Shown here in pieces: positions 1 through 8,349 of a stretch of DNA of 64,000 bases. Position 1 is the stretch's first letter; each line of letters opens with the position of its first letter. Under the pieces are notes generated by a model, which made no database searches, was not told where the DNA came from, and saw only the letters and a list, made by a program, of their open reading frames with translations. The position numbers were made by a program, and so were the translations under genes. Source of the DNA: Paenibacillus spongiae (lineage in GTDB: Bacteria; Bacillota; Bacilli; Paenibacillales; Paenibacillaceae); NCBI RefSeq assembly GCF_024734895.1, contig NZ_CP091430.1:478501-542500 (forward strand). Direction: 5' to 3'.

Positions 1-1
1 C

Positions 2-382
2 CTCTCCGGAGGCGAGGCCCAGCGCGCCTGGATCGCCATGGCGCTGGCGCAGCGGCCCAAGGTGCTGCTGCTCGACGAGCCGACAACGTACTTGGATATC
101 GCGCACCAGCTGGAAGTGCTGGAGCTGGTCCGGACCGTCAACCAGGAGCTGGGAATAACCATCGTCATGGTGCTTCATGACCTGAATCAGGCGAGTGCGT
201 ACAGCGATAAAATCTGCGTGATCCAGAAAGGCAGCCTGGCACTGACAGGCAAGCCCCGGGACGTATTGACGCGGGATATGATTCGCTATGTATACGGTGT
301 GGAGGCGGAGGTCGAATTTGTGGCCGATGCCGCGTTCCCCCGGATTCATCCGCTCAAGAAAGCCCAGCCGATGGCTCATTAA
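2..382 (+). CDS. Iron-siderophore ABC transporter ATP-binding protein (C-terminal part)
   Basis: The reading frame is open from the window edge, so the true start lies upstream and only about 126 residues are visible. It begins inside the ABC signature (LSGGEAQRAW), followed by Walker B (VLLLDEPTTYLD) and the H-loop (MVLHDLNQA). The DEPTTYLD and HDLNQA wording is typical of the FecE/FhuC/FepC family that powers ferric-siderophore import on the cytoplasmic face of the membrane. The A-loop and Walker A lie outside the window. The next gene, a HugZ-like protein, starts 18 bases downstream, which fits an iron-acquisition operon. The exact siderophore cannot be inferred. Confidence 0.9.
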   Translation, partial: LSGGEAQRAWIAMALAQRPKVLLLDEPTTYLDIAHQLEVLELVRTVNQELGITIVMVLHDLNQASAYSDKICVIQKGSLALTGKPRDVLTRDMIRYVYGVEAEVEFVADAAFPRIHPLKKAQPMAH

Positions 383-400
383 TTAGTGGAGGGATATGCC

Positions 401-895
401 GTGAAGCAGATCGATACGGAAGCAATGAAGAAGAAATTTACGGATTTCGTAGAGAGCCGGAAGACGCTGGTCATTAGCAGCCTGGACGAGAACGGGAATC
501 CGTTCGCCAGCTACGCGCCTTTCGTGAAGATGGACGGGAAATTATACATCTATATTAGCCGAATATCCGATCACTACCGCTATGTGGAGGAGAGCAAACG
601 GATATCCGTCATGCTTCTTGCGGACGAGTCGCAGTCGCCGAATACGTTCGCCCGCGAACGCGCAAGGTGGGCCTGCTCAACGGCAAACCTCGGCAACGAA
701 GGTCATGACGAAGTGTTCGCGCTGTTCAATGAATCCTTCGGCAGTAAGATGATGGATATGCTGCGGGGGCTGGATTTTTCACTATTCGAGCTAACCCCGA
801 TTGAAGGCCGTTATGTCGTGGGCTTCGGGCAAGCCTTCGATGTGGATCTGTCGGGCGACCGGTTCGAGCATGTCGTGATCGATAAGAAAAAATAA
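401..895 (+). CDS. HugZ-family (pyridoxamine 5'-phosphate oxidase-like) heme/iron utilisation protein
   Basis: A 164-residue split-barrel flavin/heme-binding protein of the PNPOx-like HugZ/HutZ group. Family-like segments are the N-terminal strand pair around TLVISSLDENGNPFASYAP, the central NTFARERAR stretch, and the C-terminal LTPIEGRYVVGFGQAFDV. An upstream GTG at 386 is also in frame, but it sits inside the ribosome binding site. GGAGGG at 388-393 is correctly spaced for GTG 401, so 401 is chosen. Relatives bind or degrade heme, or act downstream of siderophore uptake; its position behind the siderophore ATPase supports a role in iron release. No C-terminal heme-ligand histidine was verified, so the biochemical activity is open. 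Confidence 0.82.
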   Translation: MKQIDTEAMKKKFTDFVESRKTLVISSLDENGNPFASYAPFVKMDGKLYIYISRISDHYRYVEESKRISVMLLADESQSPNTFARERARWACSTANLGNEGHDEVFALFNESFGSKMMDMLRGLDFSLFELTPIEGRYVVGFGQAFDVDLSGDRFEHVVIDKKK

Positions 896-916
896 ACGCG
901 AGAGGTGTGGATACGA

Positions 917-1384
917 ATGTCGTTTGAAGCGGTTTATCCGGTATGGAGAACGGTACGCGACCGTTTTCAGAAATCGATGCAGGGCTTGAAGGAAGAAGAG
1001 CTCAACCTGAAGCTTTCCCAAGATACATCCTCCATCGGATTCATGCTGCGCCATAATGCGGAAGTGGAGTATATGTTCGCGGATTGGTTTTTCAACAGCA
1101 GCACGCCTGCCGATATCGCATTCATCACAAGCGGACCGTCCAAGGGAGATTCGACCTTCACGGGACTGCAGGAGATGCTGGCCTTCTCCGAAGCGTCCGA
1201 CGCCTATTTGTCCGAGGCGATGAGACGGCTGCCTGATGAGGCATGGGATCAACCGGTATCCTCGCCGATCGGCACCTCTACTCCTCGTGAAGCATTGGGA
1301 CGGGTGCTGTATCATACCGGGCTGCATGCGGGTCAGATTGCCTTGATTCGCAAATGTTCGGCACAGCCATCCAATCCCGCCTAG
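917..1384 (+). CDS. DinB-family putative metal-dependent protein
   Basis: A 155-residue DinB/YfiT-like four-helix bundle. The expected metal-ligand pattern is visible: His46 in MLRHNAEVEYMFADW, and His133 and His137 in YHTGLHAGQ, near the C-terminus. Members include bacillithiol transferases and damage-inducible proteins of uncertain activity; the substrate here is unknown. AGAGGTG at 901-907 sits correctly before ATG 917, so the GTG at 905 is not taken as the start. It follows the HugZ-like gene after 21 bases, so the two may share a transcript that ends at the terminator just downstream. Confidence 0.82.
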   Translation: MSFEAVYPVWRTVRDRFQKSMQGLKEEELNLKLSQDTSSIGFMLRHNAEVEYMFADWFFNSSTPADIAFITSGPSKGDSTFTGLQEMLAFSEASDAYLSEAMRRLPDEAWDQPVSSPIGTSTPREALGRVLYHTGLHAGQIALIRKCSAQPSNPA

Positions 1385-1403
1385 CGGAAAATGAATAGGA
1401 ATA

Positions 1404-1436
1404 AGAAGAGAGCTCCGCGCGGGTGGTGCTCTCTTT
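1404..1436 (+). terminator. Rho-independent terminator after the DinB gene
   Basis: AAGAGAGC pairs with GCTCTCTT, and an inner CC/GG extends the stem. The T-run after it is short (TTT, then GCGTTT), so it is a moderate terminator closing the iron-related transcript. Confidence 0.7.
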
Positions 1437-1637
1437 GCGTTTATTCTCGGCGGAAATGTGCCGTTATGCGGAGGATATGGCCGGAATTTTTCGAATGCCC
1501 GCATTGGATTTCATGTCAGTATGGCTGAGAACGGCTTATCCGTTCTGAGGCCGACAGGGACGGTTTTCCATCTCCTTTCAGGTTCGATATACTTATAGAT
1601 ACCGAATCCATCGGGAATACAACTGGAGGTTTCTAAC

Positions 1638-1817
1638 TTGACTAACATTGAAATGATGCAGCGTCGGAACGAGATTTTGAAACGGAATATCGGCAGTTTG
1701 ATCCTGAAGGATAACAAGCATGGGCTGAACGGTCAAGAAAATTATTTCTACAACAGCCTGATCAAAGAACTGCACATGAGCGAATCGCAATTAAACAACA
1801 TTCGTAATCGATCGTAA
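1638..1817 (+). CDS. Small hypothetical protein (59 aa)
   Basis: A short open frame starting with TTG. It is supported by a good ribosome binding site (GGAGG near 1625-1629, about 8 bases before the TTG) and by a strong terminator shortly after the stop. The product begins MTNIEMMQRRNEILK and ends SQLNNIRNRS. It is hydrophilic and probably largely helical, with no signal peptide, membrane segment or cysteines. I do not recognise the family. Its isolation between two terminators suggests a monocistronic unit. A short non-coding transcript is a less likely alternative. Confidence 0.6.
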   Translation: MTNIEMMQRRNEILKRNIGSLILKDNKHGLNGQENYFYNSLIKELHMSESQLNNIRNRS

Positions 1818-1905
1818 CGTATAACGTTTGTCAGAACTCCCCTAGTGGCCGGAATGGAATGACTGCCGGACAAGGGTTCCATAGCGTGCATGGATGAACA
1901 AGGAT

Positions 1906-1946
1906 ACCGTCAGATGCGCCGGAGGGCGCTCTTGGCGGTGTTTTTT
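1906..1946 (+). terminator. Rho-independent terminator
   Basis: An extended stem: ACCGTCAG pairs, with wobbles, with CTTGGCGGT around a core GCGCC/GGCGC hairpin with loop GGAG. It is followed by G and six T residues. It ends the transcript of the 59-residue ORF. Confidence 0.75.
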
Positions 1947-2034
1947 GGTTGATACCTGATGCAGCGGAACGATAGAATGGTAGCAATGGAATCATGTTTC
2001 GATAATAAAACCGGAAAGGACGTCTGTCGCCGCC

Positions 2035-2346
2035 ATGCGAGAAATCGATGAAGCACAGCTGCGTGCAATCGCCAGCAGCGCAAACGGTCATGAAGCCGTA
2101 TTCTTCTACACCCCCTTGTGCGGTACCTGCAAAATCGCGGAACGGATGCTTGACATTATTGAAGCGACCTCCGCTTCGATTCCGATGTACAAACTGAATA
2201 TTAACTATTCGCCGGCGATGCGCGAGGCATGGAAAATAGCCAGTGTTCCCTGTCTGGTGCTGCTAAAGGACGGCCAGCCGATCCGGAAGGAATATGCGAT
2301 GCAATCGGTGGATTATTTGTACGGGATGATGAAGGGGCTGAATTAG
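2035..2346 (+). CDS. Thioredoxin-like protein
   Basis: A 103-residue thioredoxin-fold protein. The redox motif is CGTC (Cys29/Cys32) in FFYTPLCGTCKIAERML, and the cis-proline loop is present as ASVPCLVL. The length matches single-domain thioredoxins, but the active site is CGTC rather than the canonical WCGPC, which suggests a specialised thiol reductase or monothiol-handling protein in the cytosol. No signal peptide is present. The only ATG in frame is at 2035; the nearest purine-rich site (AAAGGA) is rather distant, so translation may be weak. It stands alone, with no obvious redox partner beside it. Confidence 0.8.
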   Translation: MREIDEAQLRAIASSANGHEAVFFYTPLCGTCKIAERMLDIIEATSASIPMYKLNINYSPAMREAWKIASVPCLVLLKDGQPIRKEYAMQSVDYLYGMMKGLN

Positions 2347-2432
2347 GTGGTTTACTTATAAGCCGAAAAGGTGAAATAATGGGTTGTGGGTAAAACTGGA
2401 TTTTAAGATGGTAATGAGGGAGGAGTGTTCCT

Positions 2433-3482
2433 GTGAGCACAGAATTAGCTGCTGCTTATGTCTGGCATTCACCGCTTGAAACGCCTTACATTATTGCCGG
2501 TTTCCCTTGGCTTCAAGCCGAGGGCAAGTACCGCCGTCTTCCTATCGAACCTGCTTTCCCGCTGCCTAGCGCAGTCGACAACCTGGCGAACCATACCGCA
2601 GGCGGGCAGATTCGGTTCAGAACCAATTCGCCGAAGCTGGCGATCAAGGTCCGCTTGGCCGGACCGGCCTACATGTATCATATGGCGGCTACCGGACAGT
2701 GCGGGTTTGACTGCTACGAGGAACTGGATGGAACGCTGCATTACCGCAGCACGGCCGTTTTCGATACGCAGGCCTTGGAATACGAGGCGGTATTGTTCGA
2801 AGGCGGTTCCGCCGAAACCCGGACGATCGTATTGAATTTTCCGTTGTATCAAGGCGTGGAGGAAGTGTCGGTCGGCCTGGAAGCGGGCGCTTCCGTCGAG
2901 GCTCCGCCGGCATACGACCCCGGTACGATTCTCGTGTACGGAACGTCGATTACACAGGGAGGCTGCGCTTCCAGACCGGGCCTGTGCTATACCAATGTGC
3001 TGAGCCGAAGGATCAACAGGGCATTCGTGAACCTCGGCTTCTCCGGGTCCGGCAAGGGCGAGCCGGAGCTGGCGCATATCCTGGCGACGATTCCCGATCC
3101 GGCATGCCTTGTGCTTGACTATGAAGCGAACAGCGTTTCACCGGAGCTGTACGCGCAGACGCTGCCTGAATTTATACGGATTTACCGCGAAGCTCACCCC
3201 AAGGTGCCTATTCTGGTGCTTTCGCGCATTTATTTTGCCAAGGAGCTGTTCGACGCCGCATCGCGGGAGATGCAGGAAACCCGAAAGCGGATGCAGATGG
3301 AATTGGTCCACTCGCTGCAGAATGCGGGAGACCGGAACATCCATTTTTACGACGGCGAGAAGCTGCTGTCCCGCCACGCCCAGGAATGCTGTGTCGACGG
3401 GGTTCATCCCACCGACTTGGGCTTCATGCAGATGGCGGATAACCTGGAGCCGGTGCTGCGCAGGCTGATCAGCCGGGGCTAG
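2433..3482 (+). CDS. SGNH/GDSL-type hydrolase with N-terminal beta-sandwich
   Basis: 349 residues. The C-terminal half carries the SGNH blocks: GTSITQGG with nucleophile Ser172, a block II glycine in NLGFSGSGKG, block III LDYEANS, and block V DGVHPTD with Asp322 and His325. The first ~160 residues look like the beta-sandwich found ahead of the catalytic domain in SsfX3-like esterases. Such enzymes remove acyl groups from carbohydrates or small metabolites. There is no signal peptide, so it is probably cytoplasmic. Start GTG 2433 is preceded by GGGAGGAG at 2418-2425. It is monocistronic, with a terminator 36 bases after the stop. The natural substrate is unknown. Confidence 0.85.
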   Translation: MSTELAAAYVWHSPLETPYIIAGFPWLQAEGKYRRLPIEPAFPLPSAVDNLANHTAGGQIRFRTNSPKLAIKVRLAGPAYMYHMAATGQCGFDCYEELDGTLHYRSTAVFDTQALEYEAVLFEGGSAETRTIVLNFPLYQGVEEVSVGLEAGASVEAPPAYDPGTILVYGTSITQGGCASRPGLCYTNVLSRRINRAFVNLGFSGSGKGEPELAHILATIPDPACLVLDYEANSVSPELYAQTLPEFIRIYREAHPKVPILVLSRIYFAKELFDAASREMQETRKRMQMELVHSLQNAGDRNIHFYDGEKLLSRHAQECCVDGVHPTDLGFMQMADNLEPVLRRLISRG

Positions 3483-3517
3483 CGGGCACTGGAACATTGC
3501 GAGCGGAGCGAAGACGG

Positions 3518-3557
3518 AATAGCCTTACGGGTGCTTAGTGCCTGTAGGGCTATTTTT
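3518..3557 (+). terminator. Rho-independent terminator after the SGNH hydrolase
   Basis: AATAGCCTTACGGG pairs with CCTGTAGGGCTATT (one wobble and a small mismatch), followed by TTTT. A strong stem of about 13 bp. Confidence 0.85.
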
Positions 3558-3703
3558 CATTGTGACCGACCGTGAACAACAGCGACCGTAAGACTATTCG
3601 CCTTGCGGGGACTTTGTGAAGACAGGGTCTGATTCTGCACCAATCCAGGCCGTGTACGTACAATAACCTATACGTGAAATTACGCTCCCGGGAGTTGAAG
3701 GCC

Positions 3704-4540
3704 GTGATTATTGTCGCAAACATGAGTACGGAACAACTGAATGAGCAGCCCTTCTCGCAGTTTGAACAAGAGGTCGTGCAGAAGAAGGAAGACAGCCCGG
3801 TTGTATATCGTTACCCATCGCTCGAGGCTTTGAAATTTGAGCTGAAGCTGCGGGCGAATATCGTGCAAGCCGCGAAGGATTTGTACGCAAGCAGGGTCGA
3901 TTTTGCCGTGTTCAGCAAATCTCGGAGTAACGAGCAGTTCTGGACCCGTACGCCGGAGGGCGGGTTCCGGCTGAATAGCGGCGTCCGGCCTTCCGACGGC
4001 ATTAACGATATTTATCGGAACGGCCGGATGTATGCGTTCGAATGCGCGACGGCGATGGTGATTCTCTTATATAAGGCGGTGCTCGATACGATCGGCGAAG
4101 ATGCGTTCAACACGCATTTTCAAAACCTGCTCTTATACACATGGCAGTACGACGATGATTTGCGCTTAATATCCGTCGATAACAAGAATGAAGCGTACTT
4201 GGGCGATATTCTCTATTTCATGAATCCCGACTATAACCCGCAGACGCCCGAATGGCAGGGGGAGAACGCCGTCATGCTTCCCAACGGATTGTTCTACGGC
4301 CACGGCATCGGGATTAAGACAGCGGAGGAGATGATCGCTTCTCTGAACAGAAGACGGATCCCCGGAAGCGATGTATCCGCTTATCTGTCGGACGAGGTGG
4401 TGCATCCCGATTTCGAGCATATCCGAAGGCTGGCGTCAAGCGAAAACGCCCACTCGGAGCGGGAGAAGCAGCGGCAGCGGAGAAACGCGATTGTGGTTCG
4501 AATAGGGAATTCGCCTTACATGCAGGTATTCGACGGATGA
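3704..4540 (+). CDS. tgl: Protein-glutamine gamma-glutamyltransferase (spore coat transglutaminase)
   Basis: 278 residues matching the Bacillus spore-coat transglutaminase, which makes gamma-glutamyl-lysine cross-links between coat proteins late in sporulation. Its reaction-centre segment reads YAFECATAMVILLY with nucleophile Cys114, and conserved flanking text includes DTIGEDAFN, LGDILYFMNP, WQGENAVML and YGHGIGI. A longer frame opens at 3674, but the B. subtilis protein begins MIIVSG, which aligns with the VIIVAN starting at GTG 3704; GGAG at 3691 supports that choice. It is somewhat longer than the ~245-residue B. subtilis protein because of a basic, charged C-terminal tail. It implies a spore-forming host. 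Confidence 0.93.
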   Translation: MIIVANMSTEQLNEQPFSQFEQEVVQKKEDSPVVYRYPSLEALKFELKLRANIVQAAKDLYASRVDFAVFSKSRSNEQFWTRTPEGGFRLNSGVRPSDGINDIYRNGRMYAFECATAMVILLYKAVLDTIGEDAFNTHFQNLLLYTWQYDDDLRLISVDNKNEAYLGDILYFMNPDYNPQTPEWQGENAVMLPNGLFYGHGIGIKTAEEMIASLNRRRIPGSDVSAYLSDEVVHPDFEHIRRLASSENAHSEREKQRQRRNAIVVRIGNSPYMQVFDG

Positions 4541-4667
4541 ACGGACAATGCGGGATGAAAGCCGGCTGGATCGGACGTCTTCCTATTGACAGACTCGCGA
4601 AGCATAACGTACCCCTAAAAGGGGGACAATGGTCGGAGTGAATGCAAACCGTAGGAAAGTGGCGTGA

Positions 4668-5186
4668 GTGCACTTGGAGACGAAATTTTCGAAGGAAACC
4701 CGGTGCTTTAAAGTTTCCCGGGTGTTCCCGACAGATGTGAACAACCACAACACCTTATTCGGCGGCAAGCTGATGTCCTATATCGACGATATCGCTTCGA
4801 TCTCCGCGTCCAAGCTGTGCCGCGTAACGGCTGTTACGGCTTCCACCGATTCCGTCGATTTCCTTCAGCCCATCCGGCCGTCCGATTCGGTATCGCTGGA
4901 GTCGTTCGTAACATGGACGGGCCGAACTTCTATGGAGGTTTTCGTGAAGGTCATACGGGAAGACCTGCTGAGCGGGGAGCGTAAAATAGCCGCGACCGCC
5001 TTCCTTACCTTCGTCGCGTTGGATAAGAATAACAGGCCGATTCCCGTGCCGCAGGTGGTCCCGGAGACGGAAGAGGAGCGCAAGCTGCACGAAACGGCTG
5101 AATACCGCACGAAGATGAGAAAAGGACGACGGGAAGAAAGCAAGAAATTCGCGGATTACCTGCTGACGCAATATCCGTGGGAGTAG
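4668..5186 (+). CDS. Acyl-CoA thioesterase (hot-dog fold, YkhA-like)
   Basis: 172 residues with the single hot-dog domain of acyl-CoA hydrolases of the YkhA/YciA type, which hydrolyse acyl-CoA to free acid and CoA. Conserved features are the NNHNTLFGGKLMSYIDD helix region near residues 26-42, followed by TASTDSVDFLQPI and WTGRTSMEV. The C-terminus is a charged helical tail, as in Bacillus homologues. Start GTG 4668 follows AGGAAAG at 4653-4659; TTG 4674 is an alternative. The gene is monocistronic and ends at a terminator about 20 bases downstream. Confidence 0.88.
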   Translation: MHLETKFSKETRCFKVSRVFPTDVNNHNTLFGGKLMSYIDDIASISASKLCRVTAVTASTDSVDFLQPIRPSDSVSLESFVTWTGRTSMEVFVKVIREDLLSGERKIAATAFLTFVALDKNNRPIPVPQVVPETEEERKLHETAEYRTKMRKGRREESKKFADYLLTQYPWE

Positions 5187-5203
5187 GCGTAAACATGTGA
5201 AAC

Positions 5204-5236
5204 GGGAGTGCCTTGTCAGAGGCCTCCTTTTTCTTA
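5204..5236 (+). terminator. Rho-independent terminator after the thioesterase
   Basis: GGAG-T-GCC pairs with GGC-CTCC around loop TTGTCAGA, with a run of five T residues after it. Confidence 0.8.
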
Positions 5237-5498
5237 TTTCAGGGTGGAGCGGTATGGCGAACAATAAACCGCATTCAAGATTAATAGGGCCAATGATCGG
5301 CCATTCACCATATTAACAAAGAGCCGTCGCACTAGTTCGGACTCATAGTAATTTATAACAATTCCACTTCGCCTGTATGCCTGGTTTTCTGCTTTCATTA
5401 TGAGCAAAACCCCTGTAATGACAGGCATTGCACGATTGCGAATATATTCACAAACTTATGATGAAAGAGTTTTCATCGACAAAATTCGATAATTCCCG

Positions 5499-5527
5499 TT
5501 GACAAAAGAAAGCGATTTATTTAAGAT
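5499..5527 (+). promoter_or_regulatory. Sigma-A promoter of the acid-sugar operon
   Basis: TTGACA at 5499-5504 and TAAGAT at 5522-5527 with a 17-bp spacer, a near-consensus vegetative promoter. It lies about 125 bases before the RuBisCO-like gene and directly ahead of the AGATCT array. The rest of 5237-5498 holds no gene or clear signal. Confidence 0.75.
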
Positions 5528-5535
5528 CAGATCAA

Positions 5536-5576
5536 ATAGATCTCACATAGATCTAAGATAGATTTAAGATAGATCT
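5536..5576 (+). promoter_or_regulatory. Four-copy AGATCT operator array, 11-bp period
   Basis: ATAGATCT occurs at 5536, 5547 and 5569, with the one-base variant ATAGATTT at 5558. All four starts are exactly 11 bp apart. Each perfect copy contains the palindrome AGATCT. The array starts 9 bp after the -10 box, so it covers the transcription start. This geometry puts repeated sites on one face of the helix and suits a repressor. The GntR protein encoded at 8350 in the same operon is the natural candidate, which is inference. Confidence 0.65.
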
Positions 5577-5653
5577 AATAATTTATAGCACTCGAATATG
5601 GAATGATGACCGATCATGGAACGCTCTTTTATTAGTGGGAGGGAAGCGTAAGA

Positions 5654-6913
5654 ATGAATGACCGAATTTATGCCACTTATCTCATTGAAACGCCTTATTC
5701 GCTCGAGAAAGCGGCCGCCGTCATGGCGGGCGAGCAGTCTACGGGCACCTTCATCGCCGTTCCTGGAGAAACGCCGGAGTTGAAAGCGCTGCATGCCGCA
5801 CAAGTGGTCGGCATCGAAGCGCTGGGCGAGTACGATTCCCCCTCATTGCCGGGGAGTTATCTTCCGCCTGGCAGCGGCAAGCCGATCTACAGAAGAGCAT
5901 TGGTCAAGCTGTCCTTTCCGCTTCATAATATCGGGCCGTCTCTGCCGAATCTGCTGTCCACCGTCGCCGGGAATTTATATGAGCTGCGGGAATTTTCGGG
6001 ACTCCGGCTGGTGGACCTCGAATTGCCCCAGGCTTTCGGCGACCGCTATCCGGGACCGAAATTCGGCATAGAGGGGACGAGAAAGCTTGCCGGCGTCTAC
6101 GGCCGTCCGCTTATCGGGACCATCGTCAAGCCGAGCATCGGGCTGCCGTTGTCCGAATACGGACCGCTCGTCCGCGAGCTGGCGGAGGCTGGACTGGATT
6201 TCGTGAAGGACGACGAGCTGTGCGGGAATCCGCCATATGCATCGTTCGAACAGCGTGTTCAAACCGTAATGGCCGAGATCGAACGGGCAGCCGACCGCAC
6301 AGGCAAGAAACTGATGTACGCCTTCAATATTACAGGCGATATCGACGAGATGAAGCGAAACCATGATATCGTCCTCCAAGCAGGGGGCACCTGCGTGATG
6401 GTCAGCATCAACAGCGTCGGCTTGCCGGGCGTCGCCCACCTTCGTCAGTACACGGAGCTGCCGGTTCACGGGCACCGCAACCAATGGGGGGCTATGACCC
6501 GTTGCCCGCTGCTCGGAATGAGCTTCTCAGCTTATCAGAAGATGTGCCGCCTGGCAGGTGTCGATCACCTTCATACGAATGGCCTGGACAGCAAATTCTC
6601 GGAAAGCAACGATTCGGTTGCGCAATCGATTCAAGATTGTTTGACGCCGATACTGGGCGGATACACGGTCATGCCGGTGCTGTCCTCGGCGCAATGGGCA
6701 GGCAGCGCGATCCCGACGTATGAGGCCGTCCGATCGCTGGACTTGATTCACTTGGCGGGAGGAGGCATTCTCGCTCACCCGGGCGGAACGGCCGAAGGCG
6801 TTCGCAGTATGCAGCTTGGCTGGGAAGCGGCCGTTCAAGGGATCGAATTGAACGCGTACGCGAAGTCACATCCCGAGCTTCAAGAAGCGATCCGGGTATT
6901 CGGCAAGAAGTAA
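5654..6913 (+). CDS. RuBisCO-like protein (form IV), putative sugar-acid phosphate decarboxylase/transcarboxylase
   Basis: 419 residues covering the RuBisCO large-chain N-terminal domain and barrel. Seen: GTIVKPSIGL (Lys159, equivalent to spinach Lys175; Ser161 in place of the second lysine), carbamylation motif FVKDDE (Lys185, Asp187, Glu188), HGHRNQWG, the loop-6 lysine in GLDSKFSE, and GGGILAHPGG. A functional metal-carbamate centre is therefore likely, but not CO2 fixation. RuBisCO-like proteins next to DUF1537 kinases are known as OiaX/OiaT, acting on 3-oxo-isoapionate 4-phosphate in apionate catabolism. The kinase gene follows 24 bases later, so a related role is inferred. GGGAGGG precedes ATG 5654. 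Confidence 0.88.
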   Translation: MNDRIYATYLIETPYSLEKAAAVMAGEQSTGTFIAVPGETPELKALHAAQVVGIEALGEYDSPSLPGSYLPPGSGKPIYRRALVKLSFPLHNIGPSLPNLLSTVAGNLYELREFSGLRLVDLELPQAFGDRYPGPKFGIEGTRKLAGVYGRPLIGTIVKPSIGLPLSEYGPLVRELAEAGLDFVKDDELCGNPPYASFEQRVQTVMAEIERAADRTGKKLMYAFNITGDIDEMKRNHDIVLQAGGTCVMVSINSVGLPGVAHLRQYTELPVHGHRNQWGAMTRCPLLGMSFSAYQKMCRLAGVDHLHTNGLDSKFSESNDSVAQSIQDCLTPILGGYTVMPVLSSAQWAGSAIPTYEAVRSLDLIHLAGGGILAHPGGTAEGVRSMQLGWEAAVQGIELNAYAKSHPELQEAIRVFGKK

Positions 6914-6937
6914 CATCATCCTTGGAGGATATCGAAC

Positions 6938-8302
6938 ATGAGTGAAAATAAGCTTCTACTCGCCTTCTACGGCGATGATTTTACGGGATCGACCGATGCT
7001 ATGGAGGCTTTGGCGCGAAGCGGGTACCGTACGGTATTGTTTCTCGAAGCGCCGACTCCGGGTATGCTGCAGCGGTTCGAAGGCATCCGCTGCGTCGGGG
7101 TCGCCGGCACCAGCCGGGCCAAGGCGCCGGCTCCATTAGCGGAGGAAGTCCGGCCGGTGATGGAGCGTCTGTCTCGGCTGGGTGCGCCGATCGTGCATTA
7201 TAAGACCTGTTCGACGTTCGATTCATCGCCTGAATTCGGCAGTATCGGCGAAGCGATCCGCGTATCGCGCCATTTCTTCCCGGGTCAGGATACCGTTCCT
7301 CTCCTGGTCGGCGCTCCCGCGCTGGGACGGTATACGCTATTCGGCCAGCACTTTGCGCGAATGGATGGACAGGTATACCGCTTGGACCGCCATCCGGTCA
7401 TGTCGCGTCACCCCGTCACTCCGATGGGCGAAGCGGATCTGCGGCTCCACCTGCAGAAACAGCTGGGCGAAGAAGTCGCTCTGATCGACATTCTGGAGCT
7501 TGCAGGCGAGCCGGAGCTCGTGAGCGGGCGCTATCGCGAGAAGCTGAAGGAGAAGCCGCCTGTGCTGCTGTTTGATGTGCTGGATGAAGAGAGGCTTTCC
7601 CTTAGCGGTCGATTGATATGGGAGGCTTCAGCTGACGGGACGCGGCTTGTGGTCGGTTCGTCCGGCGTCGAATATGCCTTGACGGCATACTGGGAGCAAG
7701 CCGGCGGAGCGGCCGGGCAGACGGCTCATGTAACGGAGGCTGCGCCGGCAAGCCGTATTCTGGCGGTATCCGGCAGCGCCTCCCCGGTCAGCCAGCGCCA
7801 GATCGAAACGGCGATCGGGCAAGGCTTCCACGGCATCCGGATTACGCCGGAGGCTGTAGCGGATACGGACAAGCTGCCGCAGGAGCTGCTCGATCAAGCC
7901 ATCCGCCTGTTGAACGAAGGGGAGAGCGTCGTGCTCTACACCGCGCTCGGTCCCGAAGACGAGGCGATTGCGGCGACCCGGGAGCTATTCCGCGCCAATG
8001 GCATCGAGAGCTCTCGAACCGGAGAGCTCATTGGCCGGCAGCTGGGGCGCTGGACGAATCATATTATGCGCGAAGCCGGCTTGCGCCGAGTCGTTATCGC
8101 AGGTGGGGACACGTCCGGATTCGTCACGAGCGAGATGGGGATTTACGGATTGGAGATGCTGCTGCCTATATCTCCAGGCGCTCCGCTGTGCAAGGTGTAC
8201 GCGCATGACGGCTTTATGGATGGCGTGGAGCTTGCCCTGAAGGGCGGACAATTCGGAAGCCCCGATTATTTTGCCAAGGTTAGGGATGCCGCATCGGAAT
8301 AA
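6938..8302 (+). CDS. DUF1537 (four-carbon acid sugar) kinase
   Basis: 454 residues with both halves of the acid-sugar kinase family. The N-terminal substrate-binding domain opens with FYGDDFTGSTDAMEAL (Asp13/Asp14), and the C-terminal nucleotide-binding domain ends with VIAGGDTSGFVTSEM. Characterised members phosphorylate threonate, erythronate, 2-oxo-tetronates or 3-oxo-isoapionate (OiaK). Pairing with an immediately upstream RuBisCO-like protein favours an OiaK-like substrate. The class II aldolase gene at 13292 is more typical of the tetronate branch, so the substrate is not settled. The product is cytoplasmic, and SD GGAGG precedes ATG 6938. Confidence 0.88.
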   Translation: MSENKLLLAFYGDDFTGSTDAMEALARSGYRTVLFLEAPTPGMLQRFEGIRCVGVAGTSRAKAPAPLAEEVRPVMERLSRLGAPIVHYKTCSTFDSSPEFGSIGEAIRVSRHFFPGQDTVPLLVGAPALGRYTLFGQHFARMDGQVYRLDRHPVMSRHPVTPMGEADLRLHLQKQLGEEVALIDILELAGEPELVSGRYREKLKEKPPVLLFDVLDEERLSLSGRLIWEASADGTRLVVGSSGVEYALTAYWEQAGGAAGQTAHVTEAAPASRILAVSGSASPVSQRQIETAIGQGFHGIRITPEAVADTDKLPQELLDQAIRLLNEGESVVLYTALGPEDEAIAATRELFRANGIESSRTGELIGRQLGRWTNHIMREAGLRRVVIAGGDTSGFVTSEMGIYGLEMLLPISPGAPLCKVYAHDGFMDGVELALKGGQFGSPDYFAKVRDAASE

Positions 8303-8349
8303 TTACCCTATAATTATTCCAACTATGAAAGTGAAAGGGGAGCTATGGG

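Noticed and set aside
5654..6913. Genuine RuBisCO of a CO2-fixing pathway
   Set aside because: The second active-site lysine is Ser161, no phosphoribulokinase is nearby, and the operon context is acid-sugar catabolism.
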